Assembly: GCA_963521185.1 (NCBI GenBank)
Contig: CAUQTV010000004.1
Span: 186,001-250,000 of the forward strand
Length of the DNA stretch: 64,000 nt
Reading direction: 5' to 3'
Origin: Enterobacter_D sp963521185
GTDB taxonomy: Bacteria > Pseudomonadota > Gammaproteobacteria > Enterobacterales > Enterobacteriaceae
Shown one piece after another: positions 8,315-16,827 of this stretch. The notes below the pieces were generated by a model. That model did no database searches, was not told where the DNA came from, and was given only the letters and a program-made list of their open reading frames with translations. Position 1 is the first letter of the stretch, and each line of letters starts with the position of its first letter. The position numbers and the translations under genes are program-made.

Positions 8315-8878
8315 ATGAATTTACAGCATCACTTTCTGATTGCCATGCCTGCTCTCCAGGATCCTATCTTTCGTCGCTCCGTAGTCTATATCTGCGAGTA
8401 CAACGATGAGGGTGCGATGGGGATTATCATCAATAAGCCACTGGAAAACCTCAAGGTTGAGGGCGTGCTGGAGAAGCTTAAAATTCATCCAGAGCCGCGC
8501 GATCCCGAGATCCGCTTAGATAAACCCGTCTTTCTCGGCGGCCCGCTGGCGGAAGATCGCGGCTTTATCCTGCACACGCCACCGGCGAAATTCTCCTCCA
8601 GCATTCGTATTTCGGATAACACGGTGATCACCACCTCGCGCGACGTGCTGGAAACCTTAGGCACCGAAGAGCAACCGGGCGATGTACTGGTCGCACTGGG
8701 CTACTCCTCCTGGGAGAAAGGCCAGCTCGAACAGGAGATCCTCGAAAACGCCTGGCTGACGGCACCTGCGGATAAAAACATCCTGTTCAAAACGCCGATT
8801 GCCGATCGCTGGCGCGACGCGGCCAAACTGATTGGTATCGATATCTCAACGATGACCGGTTCGGCGGGGCACGCCTGA
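8315..8878 (+). CDS. yqgE: YqgE, UPF0301 family protein
   Basis: 187 residues, start MNLQHHFLIAMPAL as in E. coli. The family (DUF179/UPF0301) shows GAMGIIINKPL and LGGPL motifs but has no firmly assigned biochemical function. The frame is open to 8171, yet the ATG at 8315 is the conserved start. The stop overlaps the yqgF start by one base (TGATG), so the two are likely translationally coupled. Confidence 0.95.
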   Translation: MNLQHHFLIAMPALQDPIFRRSVVYICEYNDEGAMGIIINKPLENLKVEGVLEKLKIHPEPRDPEIRLDKPVFLGGPLAEDRGFILHTPPAKFSSSIRISDNTVITTSRDVLETLGTEEQPGDVLVALGYSSWEKGQLEQEILENAWLTAPADKNILFKTPIADRWRDAAKLIGIDISTMTGSAGHA

Positions 8879-9294
8879 TGAGTGGAACACTGCTGGCCTT
8901 TGATTTCGGCACCAAAAGCATCGGCGTCGCTATCGGGCAACGCATCACCGGCACCGCGCGACCGCTGACCGCGCTAAAAGCGCAGGACGGCACGCCGGAC
9001 TGGAAGCTCATCGAGCGCTTGCTCAAGGAGTGGCAGCCGGACGAAGTGGTCGTCGGCTTACCGCTCAATATGGACGGGACAGAACAACCGCTGACCGCGC
9101 GGGCGCGTAACTTCGCCAACAAGATCCATGGCCGTTTCGGGGTGCGCATCGCCCTGCACGATGAACGCTTAAGTACCGTTGAAGCCCGCGCCGGGCTGTT
9201 TGACCACGGCGGATTTCGCGCGCTCAACAAAGGCAGTATCGATTCGGCGTCTGCCGTGATCATCCTCGAAAGCTACTTCGAACAGCACCTCTGA
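8878..9294 (+). CDS. yqgF: Pre-16S rRNA processing nuclease (RuvX family)
   Basis: 138 residues with an RNase H-like fold: LAFDFGTKSIGVAIG holds the first catalytic Asp, and conserved acidic positions follow around LPLNMDGTEQ, DERLSTVEA and SIDSASAVIIL. E. coli YqgF is implicated in 16S rRNA 5' maturation and is essential. In E. coli yggR is the next gene; here a 3.1-kb insertion separates them. Confidence 0.96.
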   Translation: MSGTLLAFDFGTKSIGVAIGQRITGTARPLTALKAQDGTPDWKLIERLLKEWQPDEVVVGLPLNMDGTEQPLTARARNFANKIHGRFGVRIALHDERLSTVEARAGLFDHGGFRALNKGSIDSASAVIILESYFEQHL

Positions 9295-9317
9295 TCGCCC
9301 CCTGAGAACGCTGTAAA

Positions 9318-9344
9318 CCCCGCTTCGCCGCACGGCAGGCGGGG
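9318..9344. terminator. GC hairpin after yqgF
   Basis: CCCCGC/GCGGGG arms around a 15-base loop, 24 bp after yqgF and before the 3' end of the opposing IclR-type gene. No T run follows. Confidence 0.35.
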
Positions 9345-9454
9345 ACAATTCCCTCGATCGTCCTCACACTTTGCACGCGTGCTTTTTGCATTTCGCACAA
9401 TGTCTCTATAAAAGAAACACTATAGCCCAATAAATATAGCCGAATACATTCCGC

Positions 9455-10159
9455 TCAGGCTTTCTGCGTAAGCTGTGCGGTCAACTGATGAAGCGCGTTC
9501 AGTCGGGTAGTGACAACGGGTTCTTCCACCTGCCACATGCCCGCAAACGCCAGTGCCGCAGAGTGTGCGCCCAGCGGCTGCGCCATCGAGACTTCGCCGT
9601 CGTCGTGGTGCCACACCACATGGCCCTGCTCGCGCTGCTGGGCAACGTGCGGCCCCAGTTGACGCCACTGTTCGGGCGTAAAGCGCTTTTGCAGATCGTC
9701 GTCGCTTTCCGCCGCCAGCAGCGACATGCCGATCACCGACTGCCACGCGGGCAGCATATGGAAACCCGCCAGCGCCTGGCTGACCTGGCTACCGGGTTCA
9801 GAGTGGTAGATGTAGATCACCTGATCTTCCCAGAGAACGCCCATGGCCACGACGATATCTTTTGGGGCATGGCGTTCAAGCAGCGGCAGCGCCTGAGAAA
9901 ACAGCGCCGAGCCGCGAATAGCCTGCGCGGCCAGCGCATGAATGCCAGGCCCTGGAAGGTAGCGGCGCTGCTCGTCCTGCATCGTCAGGCCGATTGCAGC
10001 CATGGTCATCAGCAGACGGTTAACGCGCGTGGTGTTGATGCCCATCAGGCGGGCCAGTTCACGGCAACCGATAGCGCGGCCGCTGGACACCAGATATTGC
10101 AGACAGCGAATGCCGTCAATCAGGCTTTGGTTCGGTTGGGATGACATAGCGGCGCTCAT
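9455..10159 (-). CDS. IclR-family transcriptional regulator
   Basis: 234 residues from the ATG at 10159 (the frame stays open to 10267, across the start of the divergent gene). The N terminus is a winged helix: SLIDGIRCLQYL, GCRELARLMGINTTRVNRLLMTMAAIGL, then a wing. The rest is the IclR effector domain (GPGIHALAAQA, VVAMGVLWEDQVIYIYHSEPG, GMSLLAAESDDDL). It is divergent from the FAD-dependent oxidoreductase with 54 bp between starts and probably regulates it. An internal start at 10147 is also possible. The effector is unknown. Not present between yqgF and yggR in E. coli. Confidence 0.85.
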   Translation of the reverse strand: MSAAMSSQPNQSLIDGIRCLQYLVSSGRAIGCRELARLMGINTTRVNRLLMTMAAIGLTMQDEQRRYLPGPGIHALAAQAIRGSALFSQALPLLERHAPKDIVVAMGVLWEDQVIYIYHSEPGSQVSQALAGFHMLPAWQSVIGMSLLAAESDDDLQKRFTPEQWRQLGPHVAQQREQGHVVWHHDDGEVSMAQPLGAHSAALAFAGMWQVEEPVVTTRLNALHQLTAQLTQKA

Positions 10160-10213
10160 ATTCAGGTTCGTCAGAGCGTCGATTTTACCGCCAGTACAGA
10201 AGGAAACAAGACA

Positions 10214-12472
10214 ATGAAAATCTTTCCCCAGCGCGATGCCAGAACATTTCCTGTCCGGCAGTTGCACGCGGACCTGCTGGTCGCGGGCGGTGGACTCGCC
10301 GGGCTATGCGCGGCCCTCGCCGCCGCACGCGATGGCTTGCAGGTCGTGCTGGTGCAGGACAGGCCGGTGCTGGGTGGAAACGCCTCCAGCGAAGTGCGGC
10401 TGTGGGCCAACGGCGCAACCTCGCACATGGGCAACAACAACCGCTGGGCGCGCGAAGGCGGCATCATGGGCGAGATCCTCGAAGAGAACCTGTGGCGCAA
10501 CAAAGAGGGCAACCCGGTGATGTTCGACCTGGTGCTGCTGGATCTGGCAAAACGCCAGCCAGGCCTGACGCTGCTGCTCAACACGGCGGTATATGACGTT
10601 GACGCCTTCGAGCACTGTATTCACCGGGTAAAAGCGTTCAATCCGATCAATGAAACCTTCTATGAGCTGAGCGCCACGCAGTTTTGCGACGCCACCGGCG
10701 ACGGCGTGCTCGGCTATCTGGCGGGTGCCGAGTACCGCGAAGGCGCGGAAGATGTCAGTGAGCTGGGCGAAAAAATGGCCCCCGGCGATAGCTTCGGTCA
10801 CAAGCTGGGACACTCCATTTACTTTTACACCAAACAGACCGACGGCCCGGTGCACTTCGTTCCCCCCTCTTTCGCGCTGGATGACATTACCGCCATCCCC
10901 CGCTACAAGCGACTCACCTCGTCGCTCAACGGTTGCGATCTGTGGTGGCTCGAATGGGGCGGGCGTCTGGATACCGTTCATGAGAGCGAGGAGATCAAAT
11001 GGGAACTGTGGAAAATCGTCTGGGGTGTTTGGGATTACATTAAAAACTCCGGCGCATTCCCGGAAGCGGCCAATATGACCATCGAGTGGGTCGGGGCTAT
11101 ACCCGGCAAGCGCGAAAGCCGCCGCTTTATTGGTGACCATTTACTGTGCCAGCAGGATATCGTCGAGCAGCGCGATCACTATGACGCCGTGGCCTACGGC
11201 GGCTGGTCAATCGATCTGCACCCGGCGGACGGCGTTTACAGCACCCACGACGGCTGCCGTCAATTTCACAGCAAAGGCACCTACACCATTCCTTACCGCA
11301 GCCTTTACAGCCGCTCGCTCGATAATCTGTTCTTAACCGGGCGCTTGATTTCCGCCTCGCACGTCGCTTTTGGCAGCGCCCGCGTGATGTGCACCTGCGG
11401 TCTGCTGGGCGAAGTGGTGGGCCGCGCCGCCGCGCTGTGCCACCAGCTGCAATTCATACCGTCTGAACTGGCGGCGCGGGAAAACATCGGCAGGCTGCAA
11501 CAGCACTTGCAGGCCACCGGCTGCTATATTCCGCGCCAGTTCCTTAACGATCCCGCACGCGGGGCGAGCGTCAGCGCCAGCAGCGAATATCAGCTCTCCG
11601 ACACCGCGCACAACGGCGAGTGGCTTTCCCTCTCAGCGCGCATGGCCATTTTACTGCCGGTTAAAGCCGGGGCATCGCTGCCTGAGATCACCTTCACGTT
11701 GCGTTCAGCTTCGCCGCAAACGGTGAAGGTTTCGCTGCTGGGCAGTGCGAAAGCGGGCAACTTCACGCCGGATCACCAGTACGACGCCTGCGAGCTGAAC
11801 ATCAGCGGCGAACAGGCACACCGCTGTGCCTTCCGCTGGCGCAGCGAACGTGACCAGTATGTTTTTGTCGCCTTTGACGCTACAGACGACGTCGAGATTG
11901 CCCTGACCGACGTGCAGCTTCCCGGCATTATGACGGTGTTTAACAGCCTCAACGCCCGCGTCGCTAAACACACCCGCCAGGTGGTGGACGGTGATTACGG
12001 CGTTGATGAATTCGACTTCTGGCTGCCGCGCCGCCGACCGCATCAGGTCATGCCCGCGCTGCGCCTGAGCGCACCGTTGTGCTGCTTTGGCGCTGAAAAC
12101 GTGCTCAACGGTCGGCTGCGTCCTGAACAGCAAAGCAACGCCTGGATCCCGGCGGCGGACGATGCCACGCCGACGCTGCGCTGGCACTGGGAGACACCGC
12201 AGACCTTCACGCACCTGACGCTGGTGCAGGACAACGACTTCGACAACGCCATGGAAACGGTGCAGATGGGCCACGCGCTGGCGGTCACGCCGCACTGCAT
12301 CACCCATTATCGCCTGTGGGCTGATGACACACTGGTTGCCGAGGTGCGCGATAATCACCACTCCGTCTGCGAGCACCCACTGGGCTTCGCGCAACCGGTG
12401 CAAACCGTGCGGCTGGAGATCCTCGCCACGGCGGGTGCGCTGCCTGCGGTTTACGCCCTCAACGTGCGCTAA
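10214..12472 (+). CDS. FAD-dependent oxidoreductase with C-terminal beta-rich extension
   Basis: 752 residues. The N-terminal Rossmann dinucleotide motif is clear: LLVAGGGLAG (residues 21-30), with Asp49 at the end of the second strand, then LGGNASSEVR; this is the FAD_oxidored group. FCDATGDG and LFLTGRLISASHVAFGSARV near residue 380 fit the second FAD contact. Residues from about 430 on form a separate region of unknown fold, possibly carbohydrate-binding. No signal peptide and no adjacent transporter or kinase, so substrate and pathway are open. The divergent IclR-type gene probably regulates it. Its stop overlaps the yggR stop by three bases on the opposite strand. Confidence 0.8.
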   Translation: MKIFPQRDARTFPVRQLHADLLVAGGGLAGLCAALAAARDGLQVVLVQDRPVLGGNASSEVRLWANGATSHMGNNNRWAREGGIMGEILEENLWRNKEGNPVMFDLVLLDLAKRQPGLTLLLNTAVYDVDAFEHCIHRVKAFNPINETFYELSATQFCDATGDGVLGYLAGAEYREGAEDVSELGEKMAPGDSFGHKLGHSIYFYTKQTDGPVHFVPPSFALDDITAIPRYKRLTSSLNGCDLWWLEWGGRLDTVHESEEIKWELWKIVWGVWDYIKNSGAFPEAANMTIEWVGAIPGKRESRRFIGDHLLCQQDIVEQRDHYDAVAYGGWSIDLHPADGVYSTHDGCRQFHSKGTYTIPYRSLYSRSLDNLFLTGRLISASHVAFGSARVMCTCGLLGEVVGRAAALCHQLQFIPSELAARENIGRLQQHLQATGCYIPRQFLNDPARGASVSASSEYQLSDTAHNGEWLSLSARMAILLPVKAGASLPEITFTLRSASPQTVKVSLLGSAKAGNFTPDHQYDACELNISGEQAHRCAFRWRSERDQYVFVAFDATDDVEIALTDVQLPGIMTVFNSLNARVAKHTRQVVDGDYGVDEFDFWLPRRRPHQVMPALRLSAPLCCFGAENVLNGRLRPEQQSNAWIPAADDATPTLRWHWETPQTFTHLTLVQDNDFDNAMETVQMGHALAVTPHCITHYRLWADDTLVAEVRDNHHSVCEHPLGFAQPVQTVRLEILATAGALPAVYALNVR

Positions 12473-13449
12473 AGCCTGCCCTGCGCGATGCGCTGCTGGC
12501 GGCTCTGGGCGAAGGTCTGCATCCCCGCCAGTTGCCCGGTCTGCATCACGCCGGGCAACTGGTGCGTTTTGCCCTCGCGGATCAGATTTGCCACGGCGGC
12601 GGTGTTGGTCAGCAGTTCAAACAGCGCCACGCGACCGCCCTGCTTATCCGCTTCGAGGGTTTGCGCCAGCACCGCTTGCAGACTCCCGGCCAGCTGGCTG
12701 CGGACCGGATCTTTTTCCTGCGCCGGAAAGGTATCCACCAGCCGTTCGATGGCCTGTGCCGCGCCGCGTGTGTGCAGCGTTGCCAGCACCAGATGCCCGG
12801 TTTCCGCCGCCGTCAGCGCCAGACGGATGGTCTCGCTATCGCGCAGCTCCCCCAGCAAAATCACGTCGGGATCTTCACGCAGCGCCGCGCGCAGTCCGTC
12901 GGCGAAGGAGGGGCAGTGCGGCCCGATTTCGCGCTGCTGGATCAGGCATTGTGCGCTGTGATGAACGTACTCCACCGGATCCTCAAGCGTCAGGATGTGC
13001 CCGTGCAAATGGTGATTGAGCGCATCCACCATCGCCGCAAGGGTGGTGGATTTGCCGCTGCCCGTGGCCCCTGTCACCAGCACGAGGCCATTCTCCCGTT
13101 GCAGGATGTCATGTAACGCGGGCGGCACATCAAGCGCCGCCAGCGTCGGGCAGGCGACGGGCAACAGGCGCAGCGCCAGCGAAACGCCGTGATGGTGCAT
13201 AAACGCGCTGGCGCGCAGGCGCGGCCCCGCATCGGTTGCCAGCGCAAAATCCACCTGCCGGTTGGCCCACCAGTCGCCAAGCTGTTCATCGCTCAGGTGC
13301 TCACGTAGCAGGGCATCAATGTCTGGCGAGGGAAAAGGCGCGGCTTCCAGTTTGCCCTGCCTGCGCCAGCGCGGCGGCCAGGCATTGCACAGGTGTAGAT
13401 CCGAGACGTTATGCTTTACACTAAGGGCCACAATTTCTTCCATATTCAT
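12469..13449 (-). CDS. yggR: PilT-like type IV pilus retraction ATPase homologue
   Basis: 326 residues, as in E. coli YggR. Secretion ATPase motifs: Walker A GATGSGKST near residue 132, Asp box REDPDVILLGELRD near 200 and His box HLVLATLHT near 227. The ATG at 13449 (MNMEE) has a perfect AGGAGG 4 bp upstream, which settles the start over the longer frame to 13524. No other pilus genes are nearby. It is divergent from yggS, with 17 bp between start codons, as in E. coli. Confidence 0.95.
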   Translation of the reverse strand: MNMEEIVALSVKHNVSDLHLCNAWPPRWRRQGKLEAAPFPSPDIDALLREHLSDEQLGDWWANRQVDFALATDAGPRLRASAFMHHHGVSLALRLLPVACPTLAALDVPPALHDILQRENGLVLVTGATGSGKSTTLAAMVDALNHHLHGHILTLEDPVEYVHHSAQCLIQQREIGPHCPSFADGLRAALREDPDVILLGELRDSETIRLALTAAETGHLVLATLHTRGAAQAIERLVDTFPAQEKDPVRSQLAGSLQAVLAQTLEADKQGGRVALFELLTNTAAVANLIREGKTHQLPGVMQTGQLAGMQTFAQSRQQRIAQGRL

Positions 13450-13466
13450 ACAACCTCCTGGCACAC

Positions 13467-14171
13467 ATGAACGATATTGCGCATAACCTGGCACAGGTCC
13501 GGGACAAAATCTCAGCGGCTGCAACGCGTTGCGGCCGTGCTTCAGAAGAAGTGACGCTGCTTGCAGTCAGTAAAACAAAACCTGCGAGCGCGGTCGCAGA
13601 TGCCATCGCCGTGGGTCAGCGTGCGTTTGGTGAAAATTACGTGCAGGAAGGCGTGGATAAAATCCGCCATTTTCAGGATGCGGGCGTCGCAGACCTGCAA
13701 TGGCACTTTATCGGCCCGTTGCAGTCCAACAAAAGCCGTCTGGTCGCGGAGCATTTTGACTGGTGCCATACGGTGGATCGTCTGCGTATTGCCAGCCGCT
13801 TAAGCGAGCAGCGCCCGGCCCATTTAGCGCCGCTTAACATCCTGATTCAAATCAATATTAGCGATGAAGAGAGCAAGTCCGGCATTGCGTTAAGCGAGCT
13901 GGATGCGCTGGCCGCACAGGTCGTGGAACTGCCGGGCGTATGCCTGCGCGGCGTCATGGCGATCCCGGCCCCGGTGTCAGATTATGAAAGGCAGTTTGCG
14001 GTGGCACGGCAAATGGCGGTAGCATTTGACGCGCTCAAATCGCGCTACCCGACGGTCGATACCCTCTCGCTGGGTATGACAGATGATATGGACGCCGCCA
14101 TTGCGGCAGGCAGCACGATGGTGCGCATCGGTACCGCGATCTTTGGTGCGCGCGATTACACAAAAAATTAA
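13467..14171 (+). CDS. yggS: PLP homeostasis protein (PLPBP/YggS family)
   Basis: 234 residues with an alanine racemase-like TIM barrel that binds pyridoxal phosphate; the PLP lysine lies in LLAVSKTKP near residue 36, and GENYVQE and SLGMTDDMDAAIAAGSTMVRIG form the phosphate-binding parts. It buffers PLP and affects amino and keto acid pools; it has no known catalytic activity. First gene of a tight run yggS-yggT-yggU-rdgB-hemW. Confidence 0.97.
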   Translation: MNDIAHNLAQVRDKISAAATRCGRASEEVTLLAVSKTKPASAVADAIAVGQRAFGENYVQEGVDKIRHFQDAGVADLQWHFIGPLQSNKSRLVAEHFDWCHTVDRLRIASRLSEQRPAHLAPLNILIQINISDEESKSGIALSELDALAAQVVELPGVCLRGVMAIPAPVSDYERQFAVARQMAVAFDALKSRYPTVDTLSLGMTDDMDAAIAAGSTMVRIGTAIFGARDYTKN

Positions 14172-14189
14172 GGAACACTGAGGAACGCC

Positions 14190-14756
14190 ATGCAGACGTT
14201 GACTTTCCTGCTCTCGACGGTCATTGAGCTTTATACGATGGTACTGTTGCTGCGCATTTGGATGCAGTGGGCACGGGTTGATTTTTACAATCCGTTCTCG
14301 CAATTTGTGGTGAAAGCCACCCAGCCAATTGTTGGGCCGCTGCGCCGGGTGATCCCGGCGATGGGGCCGATCGACAGCGCGTCGTTGCTGATCGCCTTTA
14401 TTCTTTGCCTCATCAAAGCGATCGTGCTGTTTATGGTGGTGACCTTCCAGCCGATTATCTGGATCGCCGCCCTGCTGATTCTGGTAAAAACCATCGGCCT
14501 GATGATCTTCTGGGTGCTGCTGGTCATGGCTATCATGAGCTGGGTCAGCCAGGGACGCAGCCCGATTGAATTTGTGCTGATGCAGCTCGCCGAGCCGCTG
14601 TTGCGCCCGATTCGCCGCCTGCTGCCAGCAATGGGCGGCATTGATTTCTCGCCGATGATCCTCGTGCTGCTGCTGTACGTCATCAATATGGGCATCGCCG
14701 AAGTGTTACAGTCTACGGGCAATATGCTGCTGCCGGGGCTGTGGATGGCGCTATGA
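14190..14756 (+). CDS. yggT: YggT family inner-membrane protein
   Basis: 188 residues made of two tandem YGGT units (about residues 1-80 and 95-188), each with hydrophobic helices and an amphipathic LLRPIRRLLP or VGPLRRVIP stretch. Integral membrane protein; linked in E. coli to osmotic tolerance but not defined biochemically. Overlaps yggU by four bases (ATGA). Confidence 0.95.
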   Translation: MQTLTFLLSTVIELYTMVLLLRIWMQWARVDFYNPFSQFVVKATQPIVGPLRRVIPAMGPIDSASLLIAFILCLIKAIVLFMVVTFQPIIWIAALLILVKTIGLMIFWVLLVMAIMSWVSQGRSPIEFVLMQLAEPLLRPIRRLLPAMGGIDFSPMILVLLLYVINMGIAEVLQSTGNMLLPGLWMAL

Positions 14757-15043
14757 GTGCCGTTAGCCTCTGCGATGACGGGCTGGTGCTGCGGCTGTAT
14801 ATTCAGCCCAAAGCCAGCCGGGATTCGATTGTCGGTTTGCATGGCGACGAGGTGAAAGTCGCCATCACCGCCCCACCGGTGGACGGCCAGGCGAATGCGC
14901 ATCTGATTAAATTCCTCGCGAAACAGTTCCGCGTCGCCAAAAGCCAGGTGGTCATTGAAAAAGGCGAACTTGGCCGCCATAAACAGGTCAAAATAGTCCA
15001 TCCGCAGCAGATCCCGACCGACGTCGCGGCGCTCACAGAATAA
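14753..15043 (+). CDS. yggU: YggU, DUF167 family protein
   Basis: 96 residues from the ATG at 14753 (MSAVSLCDDG), which overlaps the yggT stop and matches the E. coli start; the frame also has an ATG at 14741. The DUF167 core VKVAITAPPVDGQANAHLIKFLAKQF is plain. Function unknown; the conserved place between yggT and rdgB suggests a housekeeping role. Confidence 0.94.
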   Translation: MSAVSLCDDGLVLRLYIQPKASRDSIVGLHGDEVKVAITAPPVDGQANAHLIKFLAKQFRVAKSQVVIEKGELGRHKQVKIVHPQQIPTDVAALTE

Positions 15044-15055
15044 ACAGGATCCACC

Positions 15056-15649
15056 ATGCAAAAAGTTGTTCTCGCTACCGGTAACGCCGGTAAAGTGCGC
15101 GAGCTGGCCTCGCTGCTCACTGATTTTGGTCTCGACGTCGTCGCGCAAACCGAACTGGGCGTTGACGAGGCTGAAGAGACCGGACTGACGTTCATTGAGA
15201 ACGCGATCATCAAAGCGCGTCATGCCGCGCAGGTCACCGGTCTGCCCGCCATTGCCGACGATTCCGGCCTTGCCGTGGACGTGCTTGGCGGCGCGCCGGG
15301 GATCTACTCCGCCCGTTTTTCAGGCGCGGGTGCCACCGACCAGCGAAACCTGGAAAAGCTGTTAGAAGAGCTGGCGGACGTGCCGGACGCGAAGCGCCAG
15401 GCGCAGTTCCATTGCGTGTTGGTGTACCTGCGCCACGCCGACGATCCCACGCCGCTGGTGTGCCACGGTCGCTGGCCGGGAACGATCGCGCGTACCCCTG
15501 CGGGCAACGGCGGCTTTGGTTACGATCCGATTTTCTTTGTCCCGACCGAGGGCAAAACCGCAGCGGAGATGACCCGCGAAGAAAAGAGCGCCATTTCCCA
15601 CCGTGGACAAGCGCTGAAACTGTTACTGGAAGCCCTGCGTAATGGCTAA
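15056..15649 (+). CDS. rdgB: dITP/XTP pyrophosphatase
   Basis: Hydrolyses dITP, ITP and XTP to monophosphates and so keeps deaminated purines out of DNA and RNA. 197 residues with the Ham1 signature LATGNAGKVREL at the N terminus, ADDSGLAVDVLGGAPG near residue 65 and FGYDPIFF near 150. The last eight bases overlap hemW, pointing to coupled translation. Confidence 0.97.
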   Translation: MQKVVLATGNAGKVRELASLLTDFGLDVVAQTELGVDEAEETGLTFIENAIIKARHAAQVTGLPAIADDSGLAVDVLGGAPGIYSARFSGAGATDQRNLEKLLEELADVPDAKRQAQFHCVLVYLRHADDPTPLVCHGRWPGTIARTPAGNGGFGYDPIFFVPTEGKTAAEMTREEKSAISHRGQALKLLLEALRNG

Positions 15650-16778
15650 TTTGCCACCCCTGAGTCTTTATATTCATATTCCGTGGTGCGTGCAGAAATG
15701 TCCCTACTGCGACTTCAACTCGCATGCGTTAAAGGGCGAAGTGCCGCACGACGACTACGTTCAGCATCTGTTGAGCGATCTGGATGCCGACGTGGCTTAC
15801 GCGCAGGGACGTGACGTAAAGACGATTTTCATCGGTGGCGGTACGCCGAGCCTGCTGTCAGGCCCGGCGATGCAGACCCTGCTCGACGGCGTGCGGGCGC
15901 GCCTGAACGTCGCAACAGATGCAGAAATCACCATGGAAGCCAACCCTGGCACGGTAGAAGCCGACCGCTTTGTGGAGTATCAGAAGGCGGGCGTTAACCG
16001 TATCTCCATCGGAGTGCAAAGTTTCAATGAAGCAAAACTCAAGCGCCTGGGCCGTATTCATGACGCAAGCGAGGCCAGACGCGCCGCACAGCTGGCAACC
16101 GGGCTGGGGCTGCGCAGTTTTAACCTCGATCTTATGCACGGATTACCGGACCAGACGCTGGATGAAGCCCTTGACGATCTGCGCCAGGCCATTGCGCTCA
16201 ATCCACCGCATTTGTCCTGGTATCAGCTGACCATCGAACCCAATACGCTGTTTGCTTCACGTCCACCGACGCTACCGGATGACGATTCGCTGTGGGATAT
16301 TTTCGAGCAGGGAGACAAACTTCTGACGGCGGCAGGGTATCAGCAGTACGAAACCTCGGCCTACGCAAAGCCGGGCTATCAGTGCCAGCACAATCTTAAC
16401 TACTGGCGCTTCGGCGATTACCTCGGTATTGGCTGCGGCGCACACGGCAAAGTCACCTTCCCGGACGGGCGCATTTTGCGAACGGCAAAAACGCGTCACC
16501 CGCGCGGCTTTATGCAGGGAAACTATCTCGACAAGCAGCATGACGTGGAGACGGGTGATAAACCTTTCGAGTTCTTTATGAACCGCTTCCGCCTGCTGGA
16601 AGCGGCACCGCGCGCCGAGTTTGCCCGCTACACCGGGCTTGATGAATCGGTGATTCGCGCGCAGATCGATGAGGCCATCGCCCTCGGGTATCTCACCGAG
16701 TGTGCGCAATACTGGCAAATCACCGAGCACGGCAAGCTGTTTTTGAACTCCCTGCTGGAGCTGTTTCTCGCTGAGTGA
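15642..16778 (+). CDS. hemW: Heme chaperone HemW (radical SAM)
   Basis: 378 residues. The radical-SAM cluster motif is C-x3-C-x2-C in PWCVQKCPYCDF near residue 20, with GGGTPSLL and EANPGT downstream. The protein resembles coproporphyrinogen dehydrogenase HemN but is known as a heme-binding and transfer chaperone. It is the last gene of the yggS run. In E. coli yggM and ansB follow; here djlA follows, marking a rearrangement junction. Confidence 0.95.
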   Translation: MANLPPLSLYIHIPWCVQKCPYCDFNSHALKGEVPHDDYVQHLLSDLDADVAYAQGRDVKTIFIGGGTPSLLSGPAMQTLLDGVRARLNVATDAEITMEANPGTVEADRFVEYQKAGVNRISIGVQSFNEAKLKRLGRIHDASEARRAAQLATGLGLRSFNLDLMHGLPDQTLDEALDDLRQAIALNPPHLSWYQLTIEPNTLFASRPPTLPDDDSLWDIFEQGDKLLTAAGYQQYETSAYAKPGYQCQHNLNYWRFGDYLGIGCGAHGKVTFPDGRILRTAKTRHPRGFMQGNYLDKQHDVETGDKPFEFFMNRFRLLEAAPRAEFARYTGLDESVIRAQIDEAIALGYLTECAQYWQITEHGKLFLNSLLELFLAE

Positions 16779-16784
16779 TCCACC

Positions 16785-16823
16785 AACGATCCCCCGTACC
16801 CTTCTGGATGCGGGGGATCGTTT
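16785..16823. terminator. Bidirectional terminator between hemW and djlA
   Basis: Perfect 12-bp stem AACGATCCCCCG/CGGGGGATCGTT with a 14-base loop. It serves the convergent 3' ends of hemW (16778) and djlA (16828) and lies exactly at the junction of the two synteny blocks. Confidence 0.8.
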
Positions 16824-16827
16824 CGGC

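Noticed and set aside
9385..9420. TTGCAT and TATAAA elements downstream of yqgF as a promoter
   Set aside because: The spacer is about 15 bp and the elements point into the 3' end of the opposing IclR-type gene, with no gene to serve.
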